Numbered from the stretch's first letter, positions 17,371 through 27,577 are shown. The stretch is DNA of 64,000 nucleotides from Paenibacillus sp. A3 (GCF_001399685.1 NZ_JTHN01000182.1:22749-86748), one strand, 5' to 3'. Program-made: numbers and translations. Notes: generated by a model not told the origin, from the letters alone.

Positions 17371-18904
17371 CGGGAGCCGTCTTGGCTTCGTCGTCGCCGG
17401 TCTCTTGCTCGGCATACTGATGGCGGCGATGGACAATACGATCGTAGCGACGGCGATGGGGACGATCGTAGCCGAGCTCGGCGGATTGGACAAATTCGTC
17501 TGGGTGACATCGGCTTACATGGTGGCGGAGATGGCAGGGATGCCAATCTTCGGCAAGCTGTCCGATATGTACGGACGCAAGCGGTTTTTCGTGTTCGGCT
17601 TAATCGTATTTTTGTTTGGCTCTGTCCTATGCGGAACGGCCGGCAGTATCACCGAGCTCAGCATTTACCGCGCCATCCAGGGTATCGGAGGCGGCGCGCT
17701 GATGCCGATTGCGTTCACGATCATTTATGATGTGTTTCCGCCGGAGAAGCGGGGCAAAATGTCGGGATTGTTCGGCGCGGTGTTCGGACTGTCCAGCATC
17801 TTCGGACCGCTGCTGGGCGCCTATATTACCGATTATATCGGGTGGAAATGGGTTTTTTACGTCAACGTGCCCATCGGTCTGCTTGCCCTGTTCTTTATTG
17901 TCGTGTGCTACCGGGAGTCGCCGGTGCATGCCAAGCAGCGGATTGACTGGTGGGGAGCGGTCACACTGGTCGGTGCGATCGTATGTCTCATGTTTGCGCT
18001 GGAATTAGGCGGCGGAACTTATCCTTGGACATCGGGAACGATCCTCGGTCTGTTTGCCGGGTTCGTCGTGTTGTTTGGCGCGTTTCTGTTTGCGGAGACC
18101 CGGGTCCAGGAACCGATCATTTCCTTTGCGATGTTTCAAAACCGTCTGTTTGCTTCCAGCAATCTGGTAGGCTTGTTCTACGGCGCAGCGTTTATCGTGG
18201 CGACGGTTTATATTCCGATCTACGTCCAAGGCGTGTTCGGCGGCAGCGCCACCAATTCAGGGCTAGTCCTTCTTCCGATGATGCTGGGGACGGTCGTGAC
18301 CGCACAGTTGGGCGGTTTTCTCGCCGGCTCCGGCAAAATGTCGTACCGCGGCGTCATGATTATTTTCTCCATTTTATTTGCTGTATCCGTCCTGCTGCTT
18401 GCTACGCTGACCCCGGATACGCCGCGGTATTTGGTAACGTTGTTCATGATTCTGATCGGCCTCGGTACGGGCGCATCCTTCTCCGTGCTCGGCATGTCGG
18501 CGATTCACGGCTTCGAGGCGAAGCAGCGGGGCTCGGCCAGCTCGACGATGTCGTTTGTACGCTCGCTCGGAATGACGATCGGCATTACCGTGTACGGCAT
18601 TATTCAGCGGAACGACTTGGAATCATCGTTGGCCGGCGCATTCGGCGGTGCCGGGGCGCCGCAGGGGATGAACCTGAAAGATCCGCGCGACTTGCTGTCG
18701 CCGACAAGCCGCAGCGCGATTCCGGAGCCGATTCTGGACAAAATTACGGCATCGTTGTCAACGTCGATCTCGCACACGTTCCTGTGGGCTTTGATTCCTG
18801 CTGCGCTCACGATTTTGTGCGTCTTATGGATGAGCCGGGAGAAAATCCAAATTTCCCCCGCGCGGCGGGAAATATCCTCCGAACAAGCTGCATCGCATTC
18901 GTAA
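17351..18904 (+). CDS. MFS multidrug exporter, DHA2 (14-helix) family
   Basis: A 517-residue drug:H+ antiporter of the EmrB/QacA type. The motif MAAMDNTIVATAMGTI (motif D1 region) and FGKLSDMYGRKRFF (motif A) are near residues 22-80, followed by RAIQGIGGGALMPIAF (motif B) and GAVFGLSSIFGPLLGAYITD (motif C, typical of exporters). About 14 hydrophobic segments are visible. AAAGGAG sits 9 bases before the ATG, inside the bactofilin gene, and the two frames overlap by 20 bp. The substrate cannot be read from sequence. A terminator follows at 18927. Confidence 0.9.
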   Translation: MNTGKSNGSRLGFVVAGLLLGILMAAMDNTIVATAMGTIVAELGGLDKFVWVTSAYMVAEMAGMPIFGKLSDMYGRKRFFVFGLIVFLFGSVLCGTAGSITELSIYRAIQGIGGGALMPIAFTIIYDVFPPEKRGKMSGLFGAVFGLSSIFGPLLGAYITDYIGWKWVFYVNVPIGLLALFFIVVCYRESPVHAKQRIDWWGAVTLVGAIVCLMFALELGGGTYPWTSGTILGLFAGFVVLFGAFLFAETRVQEPIISFAMFQNRLFASSNLVGLFYGAAFIVATVYIPIYVQGVFGGSATNSGLVLLPMMLGTVVTAQLGGFLAGSGKMSYRGVMIIFSILFAVSVLLLATLTPDTPRYLVTLFMILIGLGTGASFSVLGMSAIHGFEAKQRGSASSTMSFVRSLGMTIGITVYGIIQRNDLESSLAGAFGGAGAPQGMNLKDPRDLLSPTSRSAIPEPILDKITASLSTSISHTFLWALIPAALTILCVLWMSREKIQISPARREISSEQAASHS

Positions 18905-18926
18905 AAACTTCATCGTCCAGTATGGA

Positions 18927-18957
18927 AGCCTGCTGATCCATTTCAGCGGGCTTTTTA
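18927..18957 (+). terminator. Rho-independent terminator after the MFS gene
   Basis: AGCCTGCTGA (18927-18936) pairs with TCAGCGGGCT (18943-18952, one G-U), followed by T5. Confidence 0.82.
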
Positions 18958-19061
18958 TTATTTTAAATCTCATCCCCCTATTAAAATGATACAATAGGAA
19001 TGAATATCCAAATTTGGAATGGAACAAAGCAGCTGATTGGCGAAAATAGGAGCCGTGCAAA

Positions 19062-20363
19062 ATGAATCATAAGAGCATGCTATTGAAACTGTTTCTTTGT
19101 TTAACTTGTCTCGCAGCCGGTTGTACCGGCATGAAGTCCGAAGACAAAGCAACGACGCTAAAGGTATTTTATTACGATAAGGAAAGCTTCAATGACATCT
19201 ACGGGAAGTTGTTCACCTCTCAAAACCCTCATGTCGAGATCGAAGTCGTCCCGCTGAATGATTACTACAAGAAAGGTTTTTCTGAGGAAGGATATCGGGA
19301 GCTTGTAAAAAAAGAACAGCCCGATCTCATTTTCAACTTTAATCTTACAAGCTTCGTTGAGGACGGAATGCTCGTCGATCTGGAGCCTTTGCTGAAAAAA
19401 TCAAAAGACGTGAACCTCGAGCGGATGAACAAAAATATGACCGCTTACTTAAGGAATAAAGGCGGGGGAAGATTATTCGGCCTGTCACCGACCTTTCAAT
19501 CCAAAGCCTTATTTTACAACAAGACGTTGTTCGATCAATTCGGGATATCTTATCCAACGGATCATATGAGCTGGGAGGAAGTGTTGCAATTGGCCGCGCG
19601 CTTTGCGAAATCGGAGCGCAATGCCGGCAAAATGTACGGTTACTACCATAACACCCGCCATCCTTTCTGGCTTGCTAAAGATATAGCGGAAACCGATGGA
19701 TTAAGTTTGACGGATGCAGCGGGAAAGAAAATTATGATCAATACTCCAAGCTGGAAGCGTATTTTCGATATGGTTATTACAGGAACGAAGGAAGGCGGGA
19801 TTTATATCAACCAACCGGGTGACGCGCAAAAGGGAAATCTGCTGCTTGAAAATCCGTTCACGCAAGGGCGAGCGGCTATGACGGTAGAATACTCGTATGA
19901 ATTGGGGTATCTTTCCAGCGCTAGTTTCGAATGGGGAATCGTTACGGAGCCTGTAAATCCTGCTACACCTAACCAAAGCGCTTCCCTTGATCCCACCGAA
20001 TTGTTCGGTATTTATGCCGGTTCCAAAAACATAGATAGCGCTTGGCAACTGCTGGAGTATATAAATAGCGAGAAGCTTTCAAAAATGAATGGTCGGGCTG
20101 GTACCCACGGCAGTCTTCCAACTTATTTGGATAGCATGCAAAAGAAGGATAGTAACATGGAAGCATTTTATAAACTGTCCCCCCAAGACGCTTATACGCC
20201 TTCCGTTCCCCAGGAATTTTCAACCGATTTTTATGAGCAGGTCCGACAATCCATGACCGGAGTGATTGAAGGAGAGCTTGAACTGGACAATATGCTGATT
20301 GAGATGAATAAAATCGGACAATTCAAGCTGGATCAAGCCTTGAAAAAAACAAAGCCGGCATAA
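19062..20363 (+). CDS. Orphan extracellular solute-binding lipoprotein (family 1)
   Basis: A 433-residue lipoprotein. The signal peptide ends in LAAGC, with Cys21 as the lipidation site (MNHKSMLLKLFLCLTCLAAGC). The mature part is a carbohydrate-type solute-binding protein: the early segment YGKLFTSQNPHVEIEVVPLN, a middle ALFYNKTLFDQFGISYP, and the later AAMTVEYSYELGYL are the usual landmarks. AGGAG lies upstream of the ATG. No permease or ATPase genes are adjacent, so it is either an orphan receptor for another transporter or a sensor partner. It is convergent with mnmA, the two sharing the terminator at 20367. Confidence 0.85.
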   Translation: MNHKSMLLKLFLCLTCLAAGCTGMKSEDKATTLKVFYYDKESFNDIYGKLFTSQNPHVEIEVVPLNDYYKKGFSEEGYRELVKKEQPDLIFNFNLTSFVEDGMLVDLEPLLKKSKDVNLERMNKNMTAYLRNKGGGRLFGLSPTFQSKALFYNKTLFDQFGISYPTDHMSWEEVLQLAARFAKSERNAGKMYGYYHNTRHPFWLAKDIAETDGLSLTDAAGKKIMINTPSWKRIFDMVITGTKEGGIYINQPGDAQKGNLLLENPFTQGRAAMTVEYSYELGYLSSASFEWGIVTEPVNPATPNQSASLDPTELFGIYAGSKNIDSAWQLLEYINSEKLSKMNGRAGTHGSLPTYLDSMQKKDSNMEAFYKLSPQDAYTPSVPQEFSTDFYEQVRQSMTGVIEGELELDNMLIEMNKIGQFKLDQALKKTKPA

Positions 20364-20366
20364 ACA

Positions 20367-20405
20367 AAGGGGAGCCCTCGGTTTACACCGAAAAGCCCCC
20401 TTTTA
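20367..20405. terminator. Bidirectional terminator between binding-protein gene and mnmA
   Basis: An imperfect stem pairs AAGGGG and CGGT on the left with ACCG and CCCCCTT on the right. It has a T-run on the plus side and an A-run on the other, and sits between two convergent genes. Confidence 0.65.
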
Positions 20406-20423
20406 TTACACATATATGCAGAC

Positions 20424-21566
<1,143 letters not shown>

Positions 21567-21688
21567 TCAAATCAAGAAAGAATAAAATTTTTCATGAATA
21601 TGCCACGGTTTTTCTCCCAAATTACAAGGTTTTATGTTACCATAGAAACGATACAAAAATGTATGAAATGTAAACGAGGTGCTACAAG

Positions 21689-22111
21689 TTGAAGATTTCC
21701 ACCAAAGGCCGCTACGGACTCACGATCATGATGGAGCTCGCGACGAAGTTCGGAGAAGGCCCCACCTCACTGAAAAGCATCGCAGAAAAGCATCAGCTTT
21801 CCGAGCATTATCTGGAGCAATTGGTTGCTCCGCTGCGTAACGCAGGTCTCGTAAAAAGCATCCGCGGCGCATACGGCGGATATATTTTGTCCAAATCGCC
21901 CGAAGATATTTCCTCCGGCGATGTGATTCGAGTGCTGGAAGGTCCGATCAGCCCGGTGGATTTCACCGAGGAAGACGATCCGGCCAAGCGCCAGCTCTGG
22001 ATTCGGATCCGTGACGGAATTGCGCAGGTGCTTGATTCGACGACGCTGTACGATTTGATTTCTTACAAAGATGAAGGAAATCAAAATGACAGCTACATGT
22101 TTTACATTTAG
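21689..22111 (+). CDS. cymR: Rrf2-family regulator, CymR type
   Basis: A 140-residue winged-helix regulator with the canonical Rrf2 start MKISTKGRYGLTIMMELA and recognition region HQLSEHYLEQLVAPLRNAGLVKSIRGAYGGY. It contains no cysteine at all, so it cannot bind an Fe-S cluster like IscR and fits CymR, the repressor of cysteine-uptake and synthesis genes that works with CysK in B. subtilis. The start is a TTG preceded by GAGGTG. A cysteine desulfurase gene follows by 26 bp, as in B. subtilis. A short inverted repeat (ATACA-4-TGTAT) at about 21652-21665 lies in its leader and could be an operator. Confidence 0.9.
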   Translation: MKISTKGRYGLTIMMELATKFGEGPTSLKSIAEKHQLSEHYLEQLVAPLRNAGLVKSIRGAYGGYILSKSPEDISSGDVIRVLEGPISPVDFTEEDDPAKRQLWIRIRDGIAQVLDSTTLYDLISYKDEGNQNDSYMFYI

Positions 22112-22137
22112 ACTGCTTTGAAATCCTCCTAACAGAT

Positions 22138-23301
22138 GTGGTGAAAGCTTTGGAGTTCATTTATTTAGATCACGCCGCCACAACGCCCGTACTTCCCGAA
22201 GTCGTGGAAGCGATGCTTCCATATTGGACCGGGGCGTACGGGAACCCCTCAAGCACGCATCAAGCCGGTCGGGAAGCAAGAATGGCGCTTAGCGCCGCCC
22301 GGGACCGGATCTCCGCTTTTGTCGGCTGCGCGCCGTCCGAGCTCGTATTTACAGGGAGCGGAACGGAAAGCGACAATATGGCGCTGTTCGGTGCGGCTGA
22401 GGCGTACCGGGAACGCGGCCGGCATATCATAACGACACAGATCGAACATCATGCCGTTCTTCATGCTTGCGAGCGATTGGAACAGCTTGGATACGAAGTG
22501 ACTTATGTACCTGTGGACCGATTCGGCCAAGTTTCGCCGAACGATGTGGAAGCGGCCATTCGGCCGGATACGATCCTGATCAGCGTCATGTACGGCAACA
22601 ACGAAGTCGGTACGCTCCAGCCGGTCGAAGCGATCGGACGACTTGCCAGGGAGCGCGGCATTTGTTTTCATGTCGACGCCGTTCAAGCGTTGGCTCACGT
22701 GCCTATCAATCTTCGTGAGCTGCCGGTAGATTTGATGAGTTTTTCCGCGCATAAACTGAACGGTCCCAAAGGGGTCGGCGCGTTATATATAGCCCAAAGC
22801 ACTCGCGTCATACCGCTGCTCTACGGCGGCGCTCAAGAACGGAAACGCCGTCCGGCGACGGAAAATACGGCAGGCATCGCAGGATTTGCAAAAGCCGTAG
22901 AAATTTTTGACCGGAATAGGTATGAAGTGCAACAAAAGATGGAAAAACTACGTCAAGAAATGGTCACCGAATTGAAACGGCGTCTGGCCCCCGGGCAATT
23001 TGTCGTCAACGGTCATCCTACAGAGAAGCTTCCGCACATTTTGAATGTCAGCTTTCCCGGCATTTCCACCGAGACGATGCTGATGAATCTGGATCTTGCG
23101 GGAGTGATGGCTTCAAGCGGCTCGGCTTGTACGTCCGGCTCCTTGGAAATCTCTCATGTGCTTAAGGCGATGAGCCTGCCGGATGAAGTGACGCAATCGG
23201 CCATCCGATTTAGTTTCGGACCGGGCAACGACTCCGGGCAAATGGCTGCTGCCGCTACGGCCGTTGAAACCATTATCAGCCGATTACGTACTAAAGGATA
23301 A
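22138..23301 (+). CDS. Cysteine desulfurase (NifS/IscS-like, YrvO type)
   Basis: A PLP enzyme of 387 residues that converts cysteine to alanine and delivers persulfide sulfur, most likely to MnmA. The N-terminal YLDHAATTP, the PLP-binding Lys206 in SFSAHKLNGPKG, and the catalytic Cys331 in SSGSACTSGS are all intact. The extended active-site loop is of the IscS/NifS group I type. Candidate starts are GTG 22138, GTG 22141 and TTG 22150; no strong ribosome site helps to choose, and translation may depend on coupling to cymR. In B. subtilis the equivalent gene yrvO also follows cymR. Confidence 0.94.
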   Translation: MVKALEFIYLDHAATTPVLPEVVEAMLPYWTGAYGNPSSTHQAGREARMALSAARDRISAFVGCAPSELVFTGSGTESDNMALFGAAEAYRERGRHIITTQIEHHAVLHACERLEQLGYEVTYVPVDRFGQVSPNDVEAAIRPDTILISVMYGNNEVGTLQPVEAIGRLARERGICFHVDAVQALAHVPINLRELPVDLMSFSAHKLNGPKGVGALYIAQSTRVIPLLYGGAQERKRRPATENTAGIAGFAKAVEIFDRNRYEVQQKMEKLRQEMVTELKRRLAPGQFVVNGHPTEKLPHILNVSFPGISTETMLMNLDLAGVMASSGSACTSGSLEISHVLKAMSLPDEVTQSAIRFSFGPGNDSGQMAAAATAVETIISRLRTKG

Positions 23302-23337
23302 GGCAAATTTCGATTTGCCGGCTGGGAGAGAAGCTCG

Positions 23338-23859
23338 TTGAGAAAAGCGCGCGATGTTATCGGATTGCCGGTCATTTGCGTAGAGACAGGGAAACAAGTG
23401 GGCAGCGCCAAAGACCTGTTGCTGAACGATGGCTGGGAGGTCGAGTCCGTGCTGCTCGAAGCGGGGCATTGGTTTTCCGAAGCCACGTGTATTGAGCGAA
23501 AAGACGTGATAGCGATGGGCGACGATGCTATTACGATTGCTGCAGAACAAGCCGTCCGCCCGCTGAATCCAAGCTCCGCTTGCAGGGCGCTGCTGTTTGG
23601 CGAACGCAAGCTTAAGGGACTCCCGGTCATTACCGTCAATGGGCAGCAGCTCGGGGTGGTCGAGGACGTTTATTTGGATCCGGATGGGGGAATAAAGGTA
23701 ATAGGTTACGAATTGACCGAAGGTTTCATCTCGGATCTAACGGAAGGGCGCAGATGGCTGCCGATGCCGGATGCGGTCAAGGTCGGCGAAGACGCCTTAA
23801 TTGTTCCCGTTCACGCCAGCGAAGCGCTTCAAGAAATCTTCGGACCAAAAGAAGAATAG
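23338..23859 (+). CDS. PRC-barrel domain protein
   Basis: A 173-residue protein made of two PRC-barrel units: residues about 3-75 (ARDVIGLPVICVETGKQVGS) and 95-165 (LKGLPVITVNGQQLGVVEDV). PRC-barrel domains serve as small protein- or RNA-binding adaptors, for example in photosynthetic reaction-centre H subunits and RimM. The start is a TTG preceded by GGGAGAG. The gene follows the cysteine desulfurase by 36 bp and is followed at 10 bp by a zinc-ribbon protein, suggesting a cymR-desulfurase-PRC-zinc ribbon operon ending at the terminator at 24129. Its specific role is not known. Confidence 0.82.
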   Translation: MRKARDVIGLPVICVETGKQVGSAKDLLLNDGWEVESVLLEAGHWFSEATCIERKDVIAMGDDAITIAAEQAVRPLNPSSACRALLFGERKLKGLPVITVNGQQLGVVEDVYLDPDGGIKVIGYELTEGFISDLTEGRRWLPMPDAVKVGEDALIVPVHASEALQEIFGPKEE

Positions 23860-23869
23860 GGTGATACCG

Positions 23870-24067
23870 ATGTTACGTTGTCCAAATTGCAATTCCAAGG
23901 ATATTGGAAAAATCGGCTCCCATCAGTTTTACTGCTGGGGCTGTTTTATCGAACTGACTGTGAACGGGGAAAAAATGTCCGTATTCCAAGTGGAGGAAGA
24001 CGGCACGCTTAGCTCGCTCGACGATTTGTTTTTTGAAGAAGAAATGCCCGAGCTTCATGCAAACTGA
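23870..24067 (+). CDS. Small zinc-ribbon-like protein, unknown function
   Basis: A 65-residue protein beginning MLRCPNCNSKDIGKIGSH with a second pair CWGC, giving CxxC...CxxC spacing typical of a zinc ribbon. The rest is acidic (EEDGTLSSLDDLFFEEEMPEL). I start at ATG 23870; a GTG at 23861 is also possible. It is the last gene before the strong terminator at 24129. Family relatives appear as conserved hypothetical proteins in Paenibacillaceae; the function is not known to me. Confidence 0.75.
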   Translation: MLRCPNCNSKDIGKIGSHQFYCWGCFIELTVNGEKMSVFQVEEDGTLSSLDDLFFEEEMPELHAN

Positions 24068-24128
24068 CGGGATGCTCCAGAGATATTAATAGGGGAGTTC
24101 CGGCTCGAGCATCATCGTATAGTCAAGC

Positions 24129-24177
24129 ACCGCTTTCCGGGACGCTATGAACAGGCGTCTCGGGAAGCGGTTTTTTT
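24129..24177 (+). terminator. Strong rho-independent terminator
   Basis: ACCGCTTTCCGGGACGC (24129-24145) pairs with GCGTCTCGGGAAGCGGT (24155-24171), a 17-bp stem with G-U pairs, followed by T6. Confidence 0.9.
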
Positions 24178-24266
24178 ATGTGCTGGATTAAGAGCCCGGA
24201 CTTGTACATATACTGTAAAAAGGCCAACTCTTCGTCAGAAGTCAGAACGAGGTAAAGGGGGGCGCT

Positions 24267-25337
24267 ATGGACCGGTTCCCGAAACAACGGCTGCTCGTCG
24301 GCATGATCTATACGCTGCTCGGTTTGATCATTTTGTACATGCTGCTGCAGCTCCGGCCGATGATTGCAGGTTTGTTTGATTTTTTGAAAAAAATTTTGAC
24401 GCCGTTCGCGATCGCGCTGATTATTTCTTACGTGCTGAATCCGGTGGTGACGCTGCTGGGCGCCCGCAAAGTGCCGCGAACGATGGCCGTGCTGCTCATT
24501 TATGCGGTTTTCATTACTTCGGCGACCGTCGTGTTGATGAATCTCATTCCGATGTTCGTGCGGCAGCTCGCGGAATTGAACGATAAGATGCCCGATGTCG
24601 CCTTTAAGGCGCAAAGCGTGGTTAACGGCTTAAACGGACTCAATTTTCTCCCGGACAGCGTACGGATGGGCATACAGCAGTCGCTTTCCAAGCTGGAGAA
24701 CGGAATCTCGCTCGCGATTGCGGAATATATTAACGGTATCGGCAGCACCATCAATACGGTCTTTCTTCTCTTCATCATTCCGTTTGTCGCCTTTTATATC
24801 TTGAAAGATTTTCAACTGATCGAAAAATCGACGCTGGCCATCGTGCCGAAAACGCACCGCAAAGAAATCATGTCCATGCTGATGGATATCGATATGGCGC
24901 TCGGCAACTATATCCGCGGCCAGTTTACCGTATGTATGATCGTCGGGCTGCTCGCCTACATCGGGTATTGGCTGATCGGCATGCCTTACGCGCTGCTGTT
25001 GGCTAGTGTCGTTGCGGTGTTCAACATTATCCCTTACCTCGGTCCGTTTCTAGGAGCGGCGCCGGCGCTGATCGTGGCGTCCACGATTTCCTGGAAGATG
25101 GTGCTGTTTGTCGGACTCATTAATACGACGTGCCAAATCCTGGAGGGCAATGTAATCTCGCCTCAAGTGGTCGGCCGTTCGCTCAATATGCATCCGCTTG
25201 TGATCATTTTCGCGCTGCTTGTGGGCGGGGAAATTGCCGGAATAACGGGGCTCATACTGGCGGTTCCGTTTTTTGCGGTCATGAAAGTGATTCTGCAGCA
25301 TCTGTTTATGTATTACATTCATCGGAAGACGACGTGA
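24267..25337 (+). CDS. AI-2E family transporter (YtvI/PerM-like)
   Basis: A 356-residue integral membrane protein of the AI-2E exporter family (TqsA/PerM). Hydrophobic helices appear near 12-35, 40-60, 68-90, 155-175, 205-235, 240-265, 275-300 and 310-345. The family landmarks IPFVAFYILKD, NIIPYLGPFLG and EGNVISPQVVGRSLNMHP are present; the last is highly conserved. A GGGGGG-type ribosome site precedes the ATG. Members have been linked to autoinducer export, Na+/H+ exchange or sporulation; substrate is undetermined here. Convincing neighbours for its role are lacking. Confidence 0.88.
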   Translation: MDRFPKQRLLVGMIYTLLGLIILYMLLQLRPMIAGLFDFLKKILTPFAIALIISYVLNPVVTLLGARKVPRTMAVLLIYAVFITSATVVLMNLIPMFVRQLAELNDKMPDVAFKAQSVVNGLNGLNFLPDSVRMGIQQSLSKLENGISLAIAEYINGIGSTINTVFLLFIIPFVAFYILKDFQLIEKSTLAIVPKTHRKEIMSMLMDIDMALGNYIRGQFTVCMIVGLLAYIGYWLIGMPYALLLASVVAVFNIIPYLGPFLGAAPALIVASTISWKMVLFVGLINTTCQILEGNVISPQVVGRSLNMHPLVIIFALLVGGEIAGITGLILAVPFFAVMKVILQHLFMYYIHRKTT

Positions 25338-25602
25338 TTATTTTTTTTAGAAAAAAATTTTTTATCGGGCGAAACCAAGCGACCACCTTGTGCGTATATA
25401 TAGGTTGGCAGCGGCAGGGGAACGTGTCTTCGATATCCGGCCGTTGACCGGATGCCCGCCGGTTGCACAAGACAAGTACATAATCGCGTTGTTTTCGGAG
25501 GAGCCTGTCACCAAGGGCTTCTTTTTGCTTTTTTTAGGGTTATGCGGAAGAGCGGCGCGAGCTGGCGGCACCAATAATTTGCATCGGAGAGAGGGTTTTG
25601 TT
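25338..25602 (+). promoter_or_regulatory. Structured leader with terminator-like hairpin before the ArsB/NhaD permease
   Basis: This 265-base gap contains no convincing gene. CTTGTGC (25387-25393) pairs with GCACAAG (25465-25471), enclosing ~70 bases with an inner hairpin ATCCGG/CCGGAT (near 25434-25452). Downstream, GAGCC and GGCTT (near 25501-25520) form a short stem followed by T5-GC-T7, resembling a terminator. The ribosome site GGAGAGAGGG follows. The layout (aptamer-like closed domain, then terminator, then ion transporter gene) is riboswitch-like, but I could not match it to a known class. Confidence 0.45.
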
Positions 25603-26883
25603 ATGGATCAACAAGCACTTATCGCTATCGGATTGTTTGTGATAGCGTATGGTTTCATCGTTTCGGAAAAAATTCACCGGACGATCGTTGCCATGATCGG
25701 CGGCATTTTGATGGTTGTGCTGGGCATCGTCAATCAGGAAACGGCGCTTCATCATATCGATTTCAACACGCTTGGCCTGCTGGTGGGCATGATGATTATC
25801 GTCGGTATTACCGCGGAAACGGGATTGTTCAAATACATTGCAGTCTGGTCGGCCAAAAAGGCGGGCGGTCATCCGGTCCGCATCATGATCGTACTTTCGC
25901 TGGTAACGGCGATCGGCTCGGCGTTTCTGGATAACGTGACGACCGTGCTGCTGATGGTGCCGGTCACCTTCAGCATTACGCGGCAGCTGCGAGTGAATCC
26001 GGTTCCTTTTCTAATGTCGCAAATTCTCGCCTGCAATATCGGCGGCACGGCGACGCTGATCGGCGATCCGCCGAACATCATGATCGGCAGCGCGGTGAAA
26101 GAACTGACTTTTATGGCCTTCATCAACAACTTGGCGCCGATTGCGGCAATTGTCCTCGCGGTCACTGTGCCGTTCTTTGTCCTGATTTACCGCAAACAGA
26201 TTCGCACAACGGAAGAGCTGCGGCTTAGCCTTATGACTTTGGACGAAAAGGCGGAAATCCGCGATCCCGCGCTGTTGAAAAAATGTCTTGCGGTGCTTGG
26301 GTTGACCCTGCTCGGCTTCTTCGTTCATCAGCTCGTGCATTTGGAGTCGGCGACCGTGGCACTCGCCGGTGCGTTCCTGCTTCTGCTGTTGACCGGCGAG
26401 CACTTTCTGGAAGAGGCGTTTCAGCGGGTTGAGTGGACGACGATCTTCTTCTTCGTCGGATTGTTCGTGCTTGTCTCGGGCTTGATCGAAACCGGCGTAA
26501 TCGCCGCGTTGGCGAACTACGCGGTCGGGGTAACGGGCGGCGATGTGACGAAATCGGCTGTTCTGATCCTCTGGCTCAGCGGAATCGCTTCGGCGTTTTT
26601 GGATAACATCCCGTTTGTGGCGACGATGATTCCGATGATTCAGGAAATGGGCACGATGGGAGTCAGCAACCTGGAGCCGCTTTGGTGGAGTCTTGCGCTC
26701 GGGGCTTGTCTCGGAGGGAACGGCTCGCTGATCGGCGCGAGCGCGAATCTGATCGTTGCCGGTATGGCGGCTCGGGAAGGCCATCCGATTTCGTTTATGA
26801 AATTTTTCGCGATCGCCTTTCCGCTCATGCTGCTTTCGATAGCTGTTGCAAATATATACGTGTATGTGAGATATTTGATGTAA
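25603..26883 (+). CDS. ArsB/NhaD-type ion permease
   Basis: A 426-residue membrane protein with about 11 helices of the ion transporter superfamily (ArsB/NhaD/SLC13-like). Duplicated motifs AFLDNVTTVLLMVPVT (near residue 105) and SAFLDNIPFVATMIPM (near 330) are the hallmark re-entrant segments. They are accompanied by GGTATLIGDPPNIMIG and GGNGSLIGASANLIVAG. This pattern fits Na+/H+ antiporters or arsenite/organic anion permeases and does not discriminate between them. The ATG at 25603 is preceded by GGAGAGAGGG; the frame is open upstream but without a better start. The leader suggests regulated expression. Confidence 0.85.
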   Translation: MDQQALIAIGLFVIAYGFIVSEKIHRTIVAMIGGILMVVLGIVNQETALHHIDFNTLGLLVGMMIIVGITAETGLFKYIAVWSAKKAGGHPVRIMIVLSLVTAIGSAFLDNVTTVLLMVPVTFSITRQLRVNPVPFLMSQILACNIGGTATLIGDPPNIMIGSAVKELTFMAFINNLAPIAAIVLAVTVPFFVLIYRKQIRTTEELRLSLMTLDEKAEIRDPALLKKCLAVLGLTLLGFFVHQLVHLESATVALAGAFLLLLLTGEHFLEEAFQRVEWTTIFFFVGLFVLVSGLIETGVIAALANYAVGVTGGDVTKSAVLILWLSGIASAFLDNIPFVATMIPMIQEMGTMGVSNLEPLWWSLALGACLGGNGSLIGASANLIVAGMAAREGHPISFMKFFAIAFPLMLLSIAVANIYVYVRYLM

Positions 26884-26915
26884 CAGCAGTCGGTTAACCG
26901 AAGGAGGCTTCACCC

Positions 26916-27200
26916 ATGCTATACTATGAATACGACCGTGAGCTTCTGACCATTGAAGAGCAATCGAACGGACAAGATGTCGAGTTCCGGATGAAGCTTC
27001 ATCGCCCCGATGCCGGTGTGGAGAAGGCAGTGAAGCGGATTCGCGATTATTTTGACGATAACGACGTGATCACGGACGTCTTATTCTACGCCCACGAAGA
27101 CGCCGAGTATCAATGGATTGTCCGGCACGATTTCTACGAGGATTTCGTAATCAGTCTGTTCAGGCACCGGCTTGTCCAGCGCATGGCTTGGGAGCAGTAG
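26916..27200 (+). CDS. Small conserved-looking hypothetical protein
   Basis: A 94-residue acidic protein, MLYYEYDRELLTIEEQSN..., preceded by AAGGAGG at optimal spacing. There is no signal peptide or membrane segment. A central amphipathic stretch (KAVKRIRDYFDDNDV) is followed by aromatic-rich strands (EYQWIVRHDFYEDFVISLF), suggesting an alpha/beta fold. It lies 32 bp after the permease gene and 8 bp before the alaS promoter. I do not recognise the family and propose no function. Confidence 0.65.
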   Translation: MLYYEYDRELLTIEEQSNGQDVEFRMKLHRPDAGVEKAVKRIRDYFDDNDVITDVLFYAHEDAEYQWIVRHDFYEDFVISLFRHRLVQRMAWEQ

Positions 27201-27208
27201 ACGTTCTG

Positions 27209-27238
27209 TTGACAAGTCTGCTGCCCGAAAGCTATAAT
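27209..27238 (+). promoter_or_regulatory. SigA promoter of alaS
   Basis: A perfect TTGACA (27209-27214) and perfect TATAAT (27233-27238) separated by 18 bases. Confidence 0.85.
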
Positions 27239-27244
27239 TTTGAT

Positions 27245-27550
27245 AAATAGTGCTTATTTTTAGGCACAGGAAAGCGTTGATGAAATTTAAGTACGTCATA
27301 GTCCATTAGCCAGAGAGAAGGTTTTGGAGGCGTCGACGGCAAGCTTGCTTGCAGTCTCGCAGCTTCAGCTGGGAAAACCTTTCTAATGAAGGATGACCGA
27401 ACGCTCATTTCGGAGCGCGGATTCAAAAAGTCCGCCGGGCGGGCCCGTTATCGTCCGGACAGAGGAGATTGTGAAGGCGTATCCATGCAGCCGCACAATA
27501 ACCAGGGTGGTACCGCGAGCAAATCGTCCCTGTTTCAGGGGCGTTTTTTT
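27245..27550 (+). promoter_or_regulatory. T-box riboswitch leader of alaS
   Basis: The T-box core AGGGTGGTACCGCG is at 27504-27517. The terminator CGTCCCTG/CAGGGGCG (27526-27543) is followed by T7. Stem I features are visible: GATGA then AAGTA near 27277-27294, AGAGAG near 27313, and GAAC followed by GCT (27404-27406), an alanine codon in the specifier position. The specifier matches the downstream gene, alanyl-tRNA synthetase. Confidence 0.94.
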
Positions 27551-27577
27551 GTATTAAAATGAAGTGTCGGGAGGAAA

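Noticed and set aside
25338..25602. c-di-AMP (ydaO) or c-di-GMP (GEMM) riboswitch
   Set aside because: Key consensus blocks were not found; only generic structure is present.
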